Virus record (IMG/VR): IMGVR_UViG_3300006927_003862
Location: 1 to 46,915 of that record
Strand: one strand, 5' to 3'
From: a virus
DNA: 46,915 nt
Shown here: in pieces, positions 31,667 through 41,200 of the stretch
Position numbering within the stretch: position 1 is the first letter of the stretch
Layout: each line of letters begins with the position of its first letter
Notes under the pieces: model-generated
The model's input: only the letters and a program-made list of their open reading frames with translations
Told to the model about the DNA's origin: nothing
Databases searched by the model: none
Made by a program: the position numbers and the translations under genes

Positions 31667-32707
31667 CTAGTCGAGGCGCTTCGAATATGCGGGATCCGTC
31701 TCCATGAGTCGGTTGAGAGTTTCTGCTCTTTCACCGCCCGCTTTAAGATCTTTCTGTATTCGGGACTCATCCCCATATGCGCCTCCGAATGCCCCCATAT
31801 ATCTGGCGCGCGCCTCATCTTCCAAAGCTTGTAAATATCTTCCATCAGTTTTCTTTTGATCTGCGATTATGGCGTCTACCGCGACTTTTCTGCCGTCGAC
31901 CGCAGTTCGTAGGCTTTCAGCCGGTTCATTTAAAATGACTCCATATGGGAAGGTATTGCTTCCTTGGCCAATACTAGCATTAGTTGGCGCGCCAAAACGT
32001 CTTAGTTCATCCCACCCCATTGAATGTTCGTGGAGAGGTGAAAAACTCAGATTAACATCAATCAACTTAGGAAGAACCGTGTTGGTGGCCTTTTCCAGAA
32101 CACCTTCACTTTCAACATTATGGTTAACAACAAAACTTGTGATAGCACCCAGTAGACCTCCTCCTGAATCAGGAGAAGATAGATATTGATCATACATATC
32201 TTGGGACGTTTGAACTTGGCCCGGGAGACGTGGGCCGACCTCGTCTGCTGTATTTTTCAGCAAGTTCATGACTTTAATGCGCACGAGAGGAGACTGCGTA
32301 ATTGTCTGAGCATATCTTACGTTCGTATAGGCCGGATATAGAAACTGGGCCACCGATGATACTTTCCCTAAATTTTCATAGGCCTCGCTTTCTGTACCGG
32401 CGGGAATCTTAAAAGCTAATGTCACCTTTCGGACAGTTCCTTTAAACAAGTACAAAGGGTCTGGCCGGCCATATACCTCTTCAGATGCCCAGTTAGTGCT
32501 ATAAGTTTCATTAAAAGCCGTGATAAAAGCTTTGAAAAAGATGGCTCGTCCTGTTGGGACATGCTGAAAGCTGATGACCATTTTATGAGCATTAGCATAT
32601 GCATCAGAGCCATCTACATAATTAACCTCTTGGCCGCGTGCAAGTTGTGCTTTTTTGTAGCGCAAACTATTAAAAACTGAGTTGTAAGTATCATAGGTGT
32701 TTGACAT
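31667..32707 (-). CDS. Baseplate/tube-associated protein, paralogue A (346 aa)
   Basis: It pairs with the next gene: both share blocks KMVISFQHxPTxRxxFFKAF, NWASEExYGRxDPxxxFK, TLAFKIPAxxESEAYENLGK and SNTFPYGVILN. The order after the tape measure and the block 'TITQSPLVRIKVMNLL' suggest a tube-initiator or baseplate protein in the manner of T4 gp48/gp54, which also come as two related genes. This is an inference. The C-terminal 90 residues are charged and helical and differ from paralogue B. A 3-bp gap separates the pair. Confidence 0.65.
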   Translation of the reverse strand: MSNTYDTYNSVFNSLRYKKAQLARGQEVNYVDGSDAYANAHKMVISFQHVPTGRAIFFKAFITAFNETYSTNWASEEVYGRPDPLYLFKGTVRKVTLAFKIPAGTESEAYENLGKVSSVAQFLYPAYTNVRYAQTITQSPLVRIKVMNLLKNTADEVGPRLPGQVQTSQDMYDQYLSSPDSGGGLLGAITSFVVNHNVESEGVLEKATNTVLPKLIDVNLSFSPLHEHSMGWDELRRFGAPTNASIGQGSNTFPYGVILNEPAESLRTAVDGRKVAVDAIIADQKKTDGRYLQALEDEARARYMGAFGGAYGDESRIQKDLKAGGERAETLNRLMETDPAYSKRLD

Positions 32708-32710
32708 GTT

Positions 32711-33823
32711 TTATTTCTTCCTTTTGCTTTCGGCTTCGGCTTTAAGTCTACTGATCATGGCCCGATCCTGAAAGCGCTTTGAATCAGCCAAATCTTTTTC
32801 TATACGCGAGGCATCCCCCAACTCTCCGCCGGCCCAACCACGATAGCGAGCACGGTATTCGTCTTCCAGTGCTTGCTGATACCAGTCGCTGTCTTTGGTA
32901 TTCTCTAAAATATCCTTCAACTCTGCTTCTCCACCTTCCGTAGCCAGCAAAGCGGCCGTAGTCGCAGGATCATTTAAAATTACGCCATAAGGAAAGGTAT
33001 TACTCCCTTTGCCCGATGGTGTGCCCGTGAACGTGCCGAGAGTTTGTTCTGGCAATCCGAAGCGCTTCTCGGCGTCCCACCCTAGTGGGTGTTCGTGAAT
33101 TGGCGCAAATGTTATGTTTACATCAATTAATTTGGGAAGAATCGTATTGACGCCCTTTTCCAAAACTCCTTCTTCGTTTAAGTTATGATTAATAGCAATA
33201 TTTTCTACCACCCCCAAGAGACCTCCGGCTGAAGCAGCATCCGAAGTATAATTAAAATAAAAAGTGCGAGAGGTTTGATACTGGCCCGGTAGACGAGGAG
33301 CATAATGGTTCGCCGTAGTTTGAAGAAGGTTCATAATTTTAATGCGGATAAGGGGCGATTGAGTAATAGTGGGTGTTCCCTGTATATCAGTATAAGAGGG
33401 ATACATAAATTTCGCCAATTTTGAAACTTTTCCTAAGTTTTCGTATGCTTCGCTTTCAGAGGCTGCTGGTATTTTAAAGGCCAACGTAATTTTGCGCGTA
33501 GTGTTTTTAAATACCAGAGAAGGATCGGTGCGGCCGTATATCTCTTCGCTAGCCCAGTTGCTAGTGTAGGCTTCGTTAAAAGTCGTAATAAAGGCCTTAA
33601 AAAACACAGAACGTTCGGTCGGCGCATGTTGAAAGCTGATGACCATCTTATTGACATTAGCCATCAGATCGCTAGCGTCTACATGAGAGGTGGCGGTTTT
33701 CCCTAGAGTATTTGGGCCTGCACCACCAAAAAACGGCTCTTGTTCTACTTCGGGTCTAAACTCGCTAGTGTGATACTGTTCGCTATTAAATATAGCATTG
33801 TATGCATCGTATTTGTTAGCCAT
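32711..33823 (-). CDS. Baseplate/tube-associated protein, paralogue B (370 aa)
   Basis: Homologous along its length to the downstream neighbour. It differs by a longer N-terminus (VEQEPFFGGAGPNTLGKTAT) and by a Thr/Ser/Gly-rich insert near residue 275 (LGTFTGTPSGKGS). Core blocks QHAPTERSVFFKAFITTFNE and LPKLIDVNITFAPIHEHPLG are conserved. The ATG at 33823 directly follows the TAA of the tape measure gene, with GAGGGGG upstream inside that gene, so translation is coupled. The T4 gp48/gp54 analogy is the best functional guess. Confidence 0.65.
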   Translation of the reverse strand: MANKYDAYNAIFNSEQYHTSEFRPEVEQEPFFGGAGPNTLGKTATSHVDASDLMANVNKMVISFQHAPTERSVFFKAFITTFNEAYTSNWASEEIYGRTDPSLVFKNTTRKITLAFKIPAASESEAYENLGKVSKLAKFMYPSYTDIQGTPTITQSPLIRIKIMNLLQTTANHYAPRLPGQYQTSRTFYFNYTSDAASAGGLLGVVENIAINHNLNEEGVLEKGVNTILPKLIDVNITFAPIHEHPLGWDAEKRFGLPEQTLGTFTGTPSGKGSNTFPYGVILNDPATTAALLATEGGEAELKDILENTKDSDWYQQALEDEYRARYRGWAGGELGDASRIEKDLADSKRFQDRAMISRLKAEAESKRKK

Positions 33824-36376
33824 TTACATTGCCCCCTCGATTGCTTCACGCACCACTTCTCCAATGGTGTCGAGCACCCCTTCACTTAAGAACCGCCGGG
33901 TTTCCTCGGCATCCATTACTATTTTAACGGTTTGGGTGGTAGCTGGATTAATCTCTTTGACCAACATTGGGAAATCTTCGGAGTAGCCCGCATATTCCCC
34001 CTCTTCTTCAACCTCCTCTTCTTCTCCGCCGCCGGCAACTCCGCCCGTAATTAATGCTGCTCCTAAGATACCTGCTAATTTAGTTGCGTCAGTTGTTCCG
34101 AAGCCGGATAATTCTGCCTTCAATTGGCTGACCGCGGTGGCCACTTCGTCTAGTCGTGTAGCTCCGTCGATCAGCCACCATACACTATCGGTAAATTGAG
34201 CGAGAAGGGGAATCGTTGGACCTAAGAATCTAAGGGCCAAGCCCAAAAGGCCAAAGGCGAGGGCCATGGCGCCAGCGGCGGCCGCGGCCAAAAAGCCATC
34301 GCCCGCAATTGTACCCAGGGGCACAGCAAAGGATGTCAATGACTCTGTATGAGCACCCAGATATTCAGGGTTGATAACTTCAAAAAGCCTCGTAAAGGAA
34401 TCTACTATCGTCGAAATTCCTTCAGCCATTATCTTCACAGCGAAGCCGGCTGCCACAAAGGCAGCCCCCATAACAGCTACAGCCCCAATCGCAGGTGTGA
34501 GTTTTCCTCCAATTGCGCCAAATGCTATAAAGGCGACCGTTATAATCCCTAAACCGATTCCCAATTTCATTATAATATCATTGATAAATTCCATCTCATC
34601 TGAATCGAGCCCAGAAACCGAACGAATGAGTTCTGCGAATCCTATTGCCATTTGACCTAAAGATAGCGCGACCCCAGAAATGGCGGCTCCCAAGGCAATA
34701 GCCTTAATAGCAAATGAGCCCGCTGCCGTGATGGCCTCCCCCATCGCTACGACGCTCTCCTCTGTGGTTTTGGTTTCCTCTGATTGCCAGAAAGTTAACA
34801 ACTTCCACAGACCAACAGCTATGAATTTAACTGCATTAAACGCTGCCATCGCGACCGTGGCCAATATTGTAGCCACTTTCCACGCTACCATAACGCCAAC
34901 CACCACCAGTGCAATGGTCGCAATTCGTTTAAGGAGCGCAGGATTTTGGCGCAACCAGCCAACAAAAGAGCGCATTGCATCAATCAGGGGCATAAATACT
35001 GGAATCATATCGAGGAACAGGTTTTTAAGCTGATCTTGAACGCTCTGCATTGCCGCGGCTTCTTCGCGCATCTTGCGATAGTCCTCTTCGGTCTTTTGCA
35101 CCCCCATCCCCAAAGAGTCTAAATCTCCGGAGAGTGCGGCTGCGAGTTCCGCTTCATCCTTAAGTCCCAATTGTTGAGTGTAGAATTTCTTTTGATAATA
35201 CGACATGGAATCAAAGCTCATGCCGGCGTCCATGATGGAGTTACGAATCATCTTAAATCGTTCCACGGGATCGGTTTCCATCATCAGATCCATAGCATTG
35301 ACCATGTTCCCGCCAATGGCCGCATTGAGCATTCCGGCTTGCTTAGCTGCACCTTCAAATGTATCAAATTTTCCTGTGATGTCTAAGAGGCGACCAACTT
35401 CGATACCAGTAATCTTAGAAACGCGCTGAAGATCTTTAAAGACCCTTACACCATCCTTTCCAAATTTGGCCAAAGAGCCGCCGGCAGCTTTAAAGTCAGC
35501 CATCATCTTTTGTGGTGCTACGCCAATAGATTGCGCATAGGTAACCATGCCGGTGGCCGCTTTGGACGCGTCCACCCCTGACAATCCCATTGCCTTGGTC
35601 ATATTCTGGATTGCGCCGGCTGCGGCCGCGTTGGATACTCCAAATTCACCAAGCACAGCTACCGTTTTTGCTATCTCGCCGCGGGCTTTGGGGGAAATCA
35701 TCGTAAAATCAGTATAGGAATTAAAAAGGGCAGTTGCGGCGCCGCTGGCTTCTTGCATGCTGACGCCGGCCAACCGTGTTGATTCATAAACCCCCGTAAC
35801 TTCGCGCGCAAAGCTCGCAGACGCGCCGGTGGTCTTTCGGAACTTGGACTCCATCTCATCCGCCGCGAAGGCTAGCCCGATTACAGCATCAATAAAGCCT
35901 AAAATAGTATCCGTGGCAAATGTTTTAACAAAGGCTGTCATCGCTGGGATGCCGCCCTTTACGGCATCCGTTAATTTAAGAAAATGTGAGGTAGATAGAA
36001 GGGTGTTGTTGGCGTACTCGCTAGCCCAGATGCCGGCGGGCGAAAGTGCTGTAGCTAAATCTTGCGCAGCTTTAACAGATTGCTCAAGAGAAACGTGGGT
36101 AGCCTCAATTTGCTTCGCTACTAGCTCTGCTTCTTCCTTCTGTCTCTCCAGGTTTTTGATCTGTTGCAGTGACTGCTTAGAGACATTCCCTGAAAGTTTG
36201 GCCTTCTTTTGAAGAATCTCGACTTGCTTACCAAGAACGTTGGCTTCTTGTTGTGCTTTGAGAAATGCGCCTTCTTTAGACTTGGCTGTCTTCTCATACA
36301 TCGCCAACAGCTTTTCTTCGGCGGCTAACTGTTGATGGAGTACCTCAAGACTACCTTTACCGGATTTCTTCGCCAC
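33824..36376 (-). CDS. Tail tape measure protein
   Basis: 850 aa. An N-terminal coiled coil (about 1-110, Lys/Glu/Gln rich) is followed by Ala/Gly-rich helical sequence with the phage tape-measure pattern GVSMQEASGAATALFNSY and VDASKAATGMVTYAQSIGV. A strongly hydrophobic region from about 490 to 760 contains several transmembrane-like helices, and the C-terminus is acidic (GGEEEEVEEEGEYAGYSEDF). It sets tail length and spans the tube. The order tube, chaperones, tape measure, baseplate is the standard one. The start is GTG at 36376 after GAGGAG. Confidence 0.9.
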   Translation of the reverse strand: MAKKSGKGSLEVLHQQLAAEEKLLAMYEKTAKSKEGAFLKAQQEANVLGKQVEILQKKAKLSGNVSKQSLQQIKNLERQKEEAELVAKQIEATHVSLEQSVKAAQDLATALSPAGIWASEYANNTLLSTSHFLKLTDAVKGGIPAMTAFVKTFATDTILGFIDAVIGLAFAADEMESKFRKTTGASASFAREVTGVYESTRLAGVSMQEASGAATALFNSYTDFTMISPKARGEIAKTVAVLGEFGVSNAAAAGAIQNMTKAMGLSGVDASKAATGMVTYAQSIGVAPQKMMADFKAAGGSLAKFGKDGVRVFKDLQRVSKITGIEVGRLLDITGKFDTFEGAAKQAGMLNAAIGGNMVNAMDLMMETDPVERFKMIRNSIMDAGMSFDSMSYYQKKFYTQQLGLKDEAELAAALSGDLDSLGMGVQKTEEDYRKMREEAAAMQSVQDQLKNLFLDMIPVFMPLIDAMRSFVGWLRQNPALLKRIATIALVVVGVMVAWKVATILATVAMAAFNAVKFIAVGLWKLLTFWQSEETKTTEESVVAMGEAITAAGSFAIKAIALGAAISGVALSLGQMAIGFAELIRSVSGLDSDEMEFINDIIMKLGIGLGIITVAFIAFGAIGGKLTPAIGAVAVMGAAFVAAGFAVKIMAEGISTIVDSFTRLFEVINPEYLGAHTESLTSFAVPLGTIAGDGFLAAAAAGAMALAFGLLGLALRFLGPTIPLLAQFTDSVWWLIDGATRLDEVATAVSQLKAELSGFGTTDATKLAGILGAALITGGVAGGGEEEEVEEEGEYAGYSEDFPMLVKEINPATTQTVKIVMDAEETRRFLSEGVLDTIGEVVREAIEGAM

Positions 36377-36430
36377 AGCCTATTCTCCTCTCGTCTCTTT
36401 TAAATAGTTTACTATCAAAAAAGATAAAGC

Positions 36431-36697
36431 TTAGCCACCCTTATCACCACCACCAAATGTTTGCATTGCCGCCATATTAGGCGGAAGGGCAGGCTGGTTG
36501 TGGCTGCTTAGAGTTTGGGTACTCGATCCGCCCTGACCACGAGAGGCGCGTTCGCTCGCTTCTCGCTCATCCTCTAATTGGCGCAACAGCCGTTTAATAA
36601 ACCACAATCGTAGTCCCACAGGAAGATTATAGGCTTCACTAAATGACCAGCCACCCGCATATTTTAGAAAGAAGAACTGTTCATACACGCTCTCCAT
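36431..36697 (-). CDS. Tail assembly chaperone, downstream frame (probable frameshift product)
   Basis: The frame is open from 36862, overlapping the upstream gene, but its clear protein-like part begins at FFGLTDDYMESVYEQ. The first plausible ATG, 36697, lies 4 bp after the upstream TGA and has no Shine-Dalgarno sequence. Residues include GGWSFSEAYNLPVGLRLWFI, a block typical of small tail proteins of T4-like phages, and a C-terminal Gly/Ser/Gln tail ending GGGDKGG. A +1 (or -2) shift on a run of seven T just upstream would fuse it to the 288-aa protein. As a stand-alone it would have 88 aa. Confidence 0.65.
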   Translation of the reverse strand: MESVYEQFFFLKYAGGWSFSEAYNLPVGLRLWFIKRLLRQLEDEREASERASRGQGGSSTQTLSSHNQPALPPNMAAMQTFGGGDKGG

Positions 36698-36701
36698 GTA
36701 A

Positions 36702-37568
36702 TCATCGGTCAGGCCAAAAAAAGTCCGCGTTGAGCGGAACCTCCATGTCTTCGGCATATTCACACTCGGTGCAAGCAAAGTGTTGGGACAAATCAACATT
36801 GGGGGCAGCCAGTCGGTAAGCATGCCGAAGATGACGCGCATCCATGGTAGGAATGTTGGCAATTAAATAATTGATCGCATCTGCAGATGAATCATCGTTC
36901 ACGGCCACCACCATATTAAAGAGCGAGCGCGTAACTGCACGTTCGTGCACCTTTTGCTTGCGATCTTTTTCCATGCCGGCTACTAATGCCTTCTCATCCT
37001 TGCCGGTCATCAACTTAAAGGTTACTGTAAGTTGTGTACGCGGCAGCGTAACATTAAAGGTACCATCTTGATTATTTGCCACTTCCAAATCGGCAGCGTC
37101 GCCGCCGGCATAAATGCTGGCTGTTTGTAAATCAAAAGTATGCTCTACCATAGTAGCACACTGGGGGCATGTCACCTTGGTTGGGTACTGACTACCATAG
37201 CCTGAGATTCGGGTGGCAATAATAACTGCGTTCCGGTCTCCAACTAGTAAGGAGTCTGGGTCGATGCGCTTATCTACAATAATATTTGCGATTACACGAT
37301 CAATTGCTACACCCTTCTTAAGAAGAGTGCGCGATGTGAGGATATCTTCCTCTTTGGCCGTCATTTGCCGAATTTCAATGCTATCAGCACCACAAAGAGG
37401 GTGACCCTCTCCGTAGAATTTGCCTTCTGACGGGAGTTCTACAAACTCGGTCGGAATGACGAAAGAAAACCCACTGGAATCCCCTGCAGCTTGTGCTTGC
37501 ATAACGGGGAGCGGTGGGTTTGTATCGGGTTGTTGAACGCCTCCTAGGCGATCCTTATTTCTAGACAA
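36702..37568 (-). CDS. gp26-like baseplate/tail assembly protein with zinc motif, 288 aa
   Basis: It resembles the T4-like gp26 family: LPSEGKFYGEGHPLCGADSI, EIRQMTAKEEDILTSRTLLK, VDKRIDPDSLLVGDRNAVI. Two CxxC knuckles (TCPQCATMVEH near 140 and FACTECEYAEDME near 268) probably bind one zinc. Its position before the tape measure is where tail assembly chaperones lie in many tailed phages. The start is TTG at 37568 with GAGGTG upstream. Translation normally ends at FFWPDR; see the frameshift finding. Confidence 0.75.
   Translation of the reverse strand: MSRNKDRLGGVQQPDTNPPLPVMQAQAAGDSSGFSFVIPTEFVELPSEGKFYGEGHPLCGADSIEIRQMTAKEEDILTSRTLLKKGVAIDRVIANIIVDKRIDPDSLLVGDRNAVIIATRISGYGSQYPTKVTCPQCATMVEHTFDLQTASIYAGGDAADLEVANNQDGTFNVTLPRTQLTVTFKLMTGKDEKALVAGMEKDRKQKVHERAVTRSLFNMVVAVNDDSSADAINYLIANIPTMDARHLRHAYRLAAPNVDLSQHFACTECEYAEDMEVPLNADFFWPDR
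36713..36719 (-). promoter_or_regulatory. Candidate programmed frameshift site (T7 tract)
   Basis: In the upstream frame the codons read GAC TTT TTT TGG. Slipping +1 (or -2) on the seven T gives Phe-Phe-Gly-Leu-Thr-Asp and enters the downstream frame a few codons before the TGA. The tract lies 9 bases before that TGA. Confidence 0.55.
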
Positions 37569-37586
37569 TATACACCTCTATTTTAT

Positions 37587-38174
37587 CTATACAACGAAGA
37601 ATTCGTTACCACCACCAGCGATTGCCACTGATGAGTTGGCCGTCTCTACTCTCGCCCAATCGTATTTGAGAGTCACAGACATTTCAATTAAGTCATCTTC
37701 TCCGTATGCCAAATCGCCGTACTTAACTTCTGTAATAAAAGCGTTCCATAAGGTCCAAGTGTCTACTGGGGCGCCTTGTGCATCGATTTGCGTAATAATT
37801 ACTGCTCCGAGTGCTCCGGCGGCCTTTGCCTTTGACATTGTCGTTAGAGACGTCGCATTGGTTGGCGGAGAATATCCTGATTGTACCACAATGTCTGAAA
37901 GAGTTGCAGTCATATCTGGATTAACAGGATCAACAAGAGTAAGAGTAATATCCTGCCACGTTACGTTGCCCGGATAGAAAAACGTGTGGTTGAGATACTT
38001 GTGCTCGGCCGCGTTAATTTGAAAGCTCGGCTTTGTAACTGTTTTGGCATACCACATAGCGGCGCCTCCAGTAGCGCCGGCATCAATACCTTGAAACTCT
38101 ACGCTAAATCTAAACTTACGCTTAGGATCTTTAAGTTGTGAATTCTCACCAAAATTTTCTGACCAAAATGGCAT
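37587..38174 (-). CDS. Tail tube protein (T4 gp19-like)
   Basis: A 195-aa protein with gp19-type features: an N-terminal DPKRKFRFSVEFQGI, KPSFQINAAEHKYLNHTFFY, PGNVTWQDITLTLVDP and a C-terminal strand LIEMSVTLKYDWARVE. Hexameric rings stack to form the inner tube under the sheath. It directly follows the sheath genes. A single tube gene serves two sheath genes. Confidence 0.88.
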   Translation of the reverse strand: MPFWSENFGENSQLKDPKRKFRFSVEFQGIDAGATGGAAMWYAKTVTKPSFQINAAEHKYLNHTFFYPGNVTWQDITLTLVDPVNPDMTATLSDIVVQSGYSPPTNATSLTTMSKAKAAGALGAVIITQIDAQGAPVDTWTLWNAFITEVKYGDLAYGEDDLIEMSVTLKYDWARVETANSSVAIAGGGNEFFVV

Positions 38175-38220
38175 TTGTTAGGTACTCCTGTTGTTGCTCT
38201 ATTTTTAATTAGTATAGTTC

Positions 38221-38233
38221 GGGGAAAAACCCC
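38221..38233 (-). terminator. Weak GGGG-TTTTT-CCCC hairpin after first sheath gene
   Basis: A 4-bp GC stem with a 5-base loop just after the stop of the sheath gene at 38242. No T tract follows, so terminator function is doubtful; it may only reduce transcription slightly before the tube gene. Confidence 0.3.
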
Positions 38234-38241
38234 TATATCTT

Positions 38242-41200
38242 TTAGTCGTCGAAGGACGCTCCCGTGGACATGATAACAAAGTCAATTGCGATGTATTCGA
38301 TGGCGCGCGCAGGTTTGATCATAATCTTCGCATATAGAATGTTCTGATCAATTAAGTCGGGCGTCGTCGTGGATTCATCTAAGACTAACTTATAATCTGT
38401 AATTCCAAAACTGGTTTTAACGTTAGCTAAGAAGGGCTCAACTAACGACTTGAATCGGTTCCACGTGGCTTGCACATTCTGTTCGAAAAGAATTTGTGTT
38501 GAGAGGATAGAAATCTGCTTCTTCAAGTAGATTACCAGTCTCCGTACATTAATTCTATCCAGCGCCGATCTCTTCTCCTGTAAGGTCTTCTGACCAAATA
38601 CCACAATACCTGTGGAAGGGAAGGAAGCGATGGGGTTAATGGCTGCTTCGTATAAATCGTCTCGCTCGTCGGGAGATAGCTTCTCGGTCACCCCACTAAT
38701 GGGAATGCCGGCGGCGCCCTTAGTAAGAGAGCCGCGGTTAAAGCCGGCTGGAGCAAACCAAATCTTGGACTTGCTTTCTGAACTGGCGAGAACGCCCATC
38801 ATGGCTACAGTGGGTGGCACCCAGAACTGCTGTCCGGTAGCCTCGTCCGTCGTTTGAACCCACGGATAGAAGGTGCAACCGTAACTAGAGTCGATTCGGC
38901 GATCTTTCACTGCGATGGCTGCCTGCACGGGGGTGGTACCAATACGGGCCTGCTTGGTGCTCTTGTAAGCCTCATGAGGCGGGATGTAAACATTGGGAAG
39001 ATCAATGAGGGCCAACGCGTCGGCACGATCTTCGCATACATTAACCATATGAGTGGTCAAACTGGCCAGCGTAAGACCCGGGGCACTCAAAAGATTCACG
39101 TCCACTGCTTCCGGATCGGATACAGTGTCGATAGCCCTCTTCCATGTATAAAAGGCATAATTATTGGTGTTTGTACTGGATGCATCCATCCCATCATTAT
39201 ACATGGGATCGGGCTTCGTAATGTCAAAGCCATCAAAGCCGCCCCAGAAAGGCGCAGTAAACTTGTTATACTCTGCATCTAGAATGTCTCGGTAAGAGCC
39301 TGAAGTGTATGATCTTGACTTCTCATCTCCTCGTGTGGTCTCCGAAGCACGAGACCCGGAAAGATAATAGAAGAAGTTGCTTGATCCACTTTGAACTACA
39401 TCGTCCAAAGAGAACATATAGCCCCAGCGATCAATTCCACCGCCCGGCGTGGAGGTTGTGGGGTCCGCAGGAATGTTCGTGTCCCACAGTCGGAGGGGTT
39501 CGAATGCACTCCGATCAGATCGGGTGCTTGTGCGCGTTCGTGTGGTGCTAAATCCAAAATATGCATTGGTGGGGTCGCTTAAGCCGCCGTCAGATGCTGA
39601 CAACCGCAGTCGGTCTCGGGGAAACAGCAGCGATGCTGTAATCCACGATCCATATCGGCCATCATTGTCGGGGCCGGGCCAGTCGCCGCCGTGGGCCGCG
39701 TTGTTGGTCTGGTCGCCACCACCAGAAACTATTAGCTGGCATCGATAGCTGCCGCCGGCGGTACCCAAAGCTTGTAGGCCAGATCGTGCGTATGAACCAG
39801 ACTCCTTGCCCAAAGCAGTATAGGAAGGGCCGCTGGTGCCGCTTAAGTCAGTAAACTTGGGCGGCCCAAAATAGCCAAATGGTAGGAAAGTCGGGTCTGT
39901 GGCGCCCGCTTCGACGTCGGCGTTCATTTCAACATACACAAATTTAGAGTTGTTGGGGTATTCGCCGTAAAGCCGCAAACGTCGCTCACTTTCGGACCAT
40001 GATGTATATTGATCTCCAATCTTTCGTGCCACAAAGTTGGGAGAAGTGGGATCCAGATTGCAATTATCAAAACGTTCCAATACAATGACGTTTCCATCAG
40101 TGTCGGTAAACTGTCGTAATACTACAGAAAAAGTACCATATTGATTGGCTGTCGTCGTGGAGACTCTAATTTTTTCAATTGAAACTTTAACATTCTTGTG
40201 CAACCATTCGCCGTGGCCGCGGCCCTTAAGTCGGAAAAGCTTCTGCTGGCTTGATGCTACATAAGCAGCCGGTAAACCAGCGTCCTGGGAAATAAACCAC
40301 CCTGCTACGGCTTCGCGCGCATTAAGTCCTTTCATGTACTGCGGGCCCACGGTGCTGGCCATCGAGGATCCGGATGCAATAGCAGTCAAAACACCTTGAA
40401 GGGCGTCGGCGGTAGTTAAGCTTCCCAGCGTCCACCTACAATATTGTTCGAATGTCTCCCCTAACCAATAATTTGTTTGTGCTTGAGAGGGAAAGAAGTT
40501 GCTCGCTGTTAAATTACCAAGTTGGGGGCTCGTGTTAAAGCAATTGCGAATAAAAGTTTGTTTAGTGTCGTCCATGCTAAACGCTACACTGGCGGTTTGA
40601 TTAGGCATAGCATGAAGGAGAATTTTAAATTCATTAGTAGTGGCCATCTGTCCCAACATCTTCCCGATGCCACTGCTAATACCGCCGCCCTGGTTATCCC
40701 CGGGGGCACTTCCGGTGGGTGTGATGCCACCGCGCGCCGTGCCGCTAAGATAAATCGAACCACTATCTAGGTACCAAATAGCTGCTAAGCGTCCTCCGCG
40801 TGTCTCGCCGGTTTGTTCTTGCAAACCAGAGCCCGACGGGAACAGCCACAAGCCATATGCACCACCATTTCGGTTGCTTGCGCCGGCTGGGTCATATCCA
40901 GCCGCATTCTGCTGAGTCTGCCAGCCTGCTAGCCCTCCGGGTTCGGTGATGGTAGTGTCTTGGTGTCCCAGAAGGCGCACGTATGTGAGGGGCGCGACAT
41001 TGGCTCTCAAAAAGGCCTTGGCTGCATAGCCTCCATACATAGTGGAAGCGGTGTTTCCATCGCGATATACATCAGGCGCTCCGCCACCTGGAACCGTTTC
41101 GCCAAACATTGTTACAAATTCTGAATAAGATTGTACTTTAACAGGTTGCATCGCAATACCGCGCCGGGCACGACCTACAACAACCGGCCCAATCGCTTCT

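Noticed and set aside
36431-36862. 143-aa version of the downstream chaperone starting at 36862
   Set aside because: Its first 45 residues are an out-of-frame reading of the conserved gp26-like C-terminus and the recognisable protein begins only after the T7 tract.
37593-37607. AACGAA-N3-TTCGTT hairpin at the end of the tail tube gene
   Set aside because: It overlaps the last codons, has a 3-base loop and no T tract follows on the coding strand.
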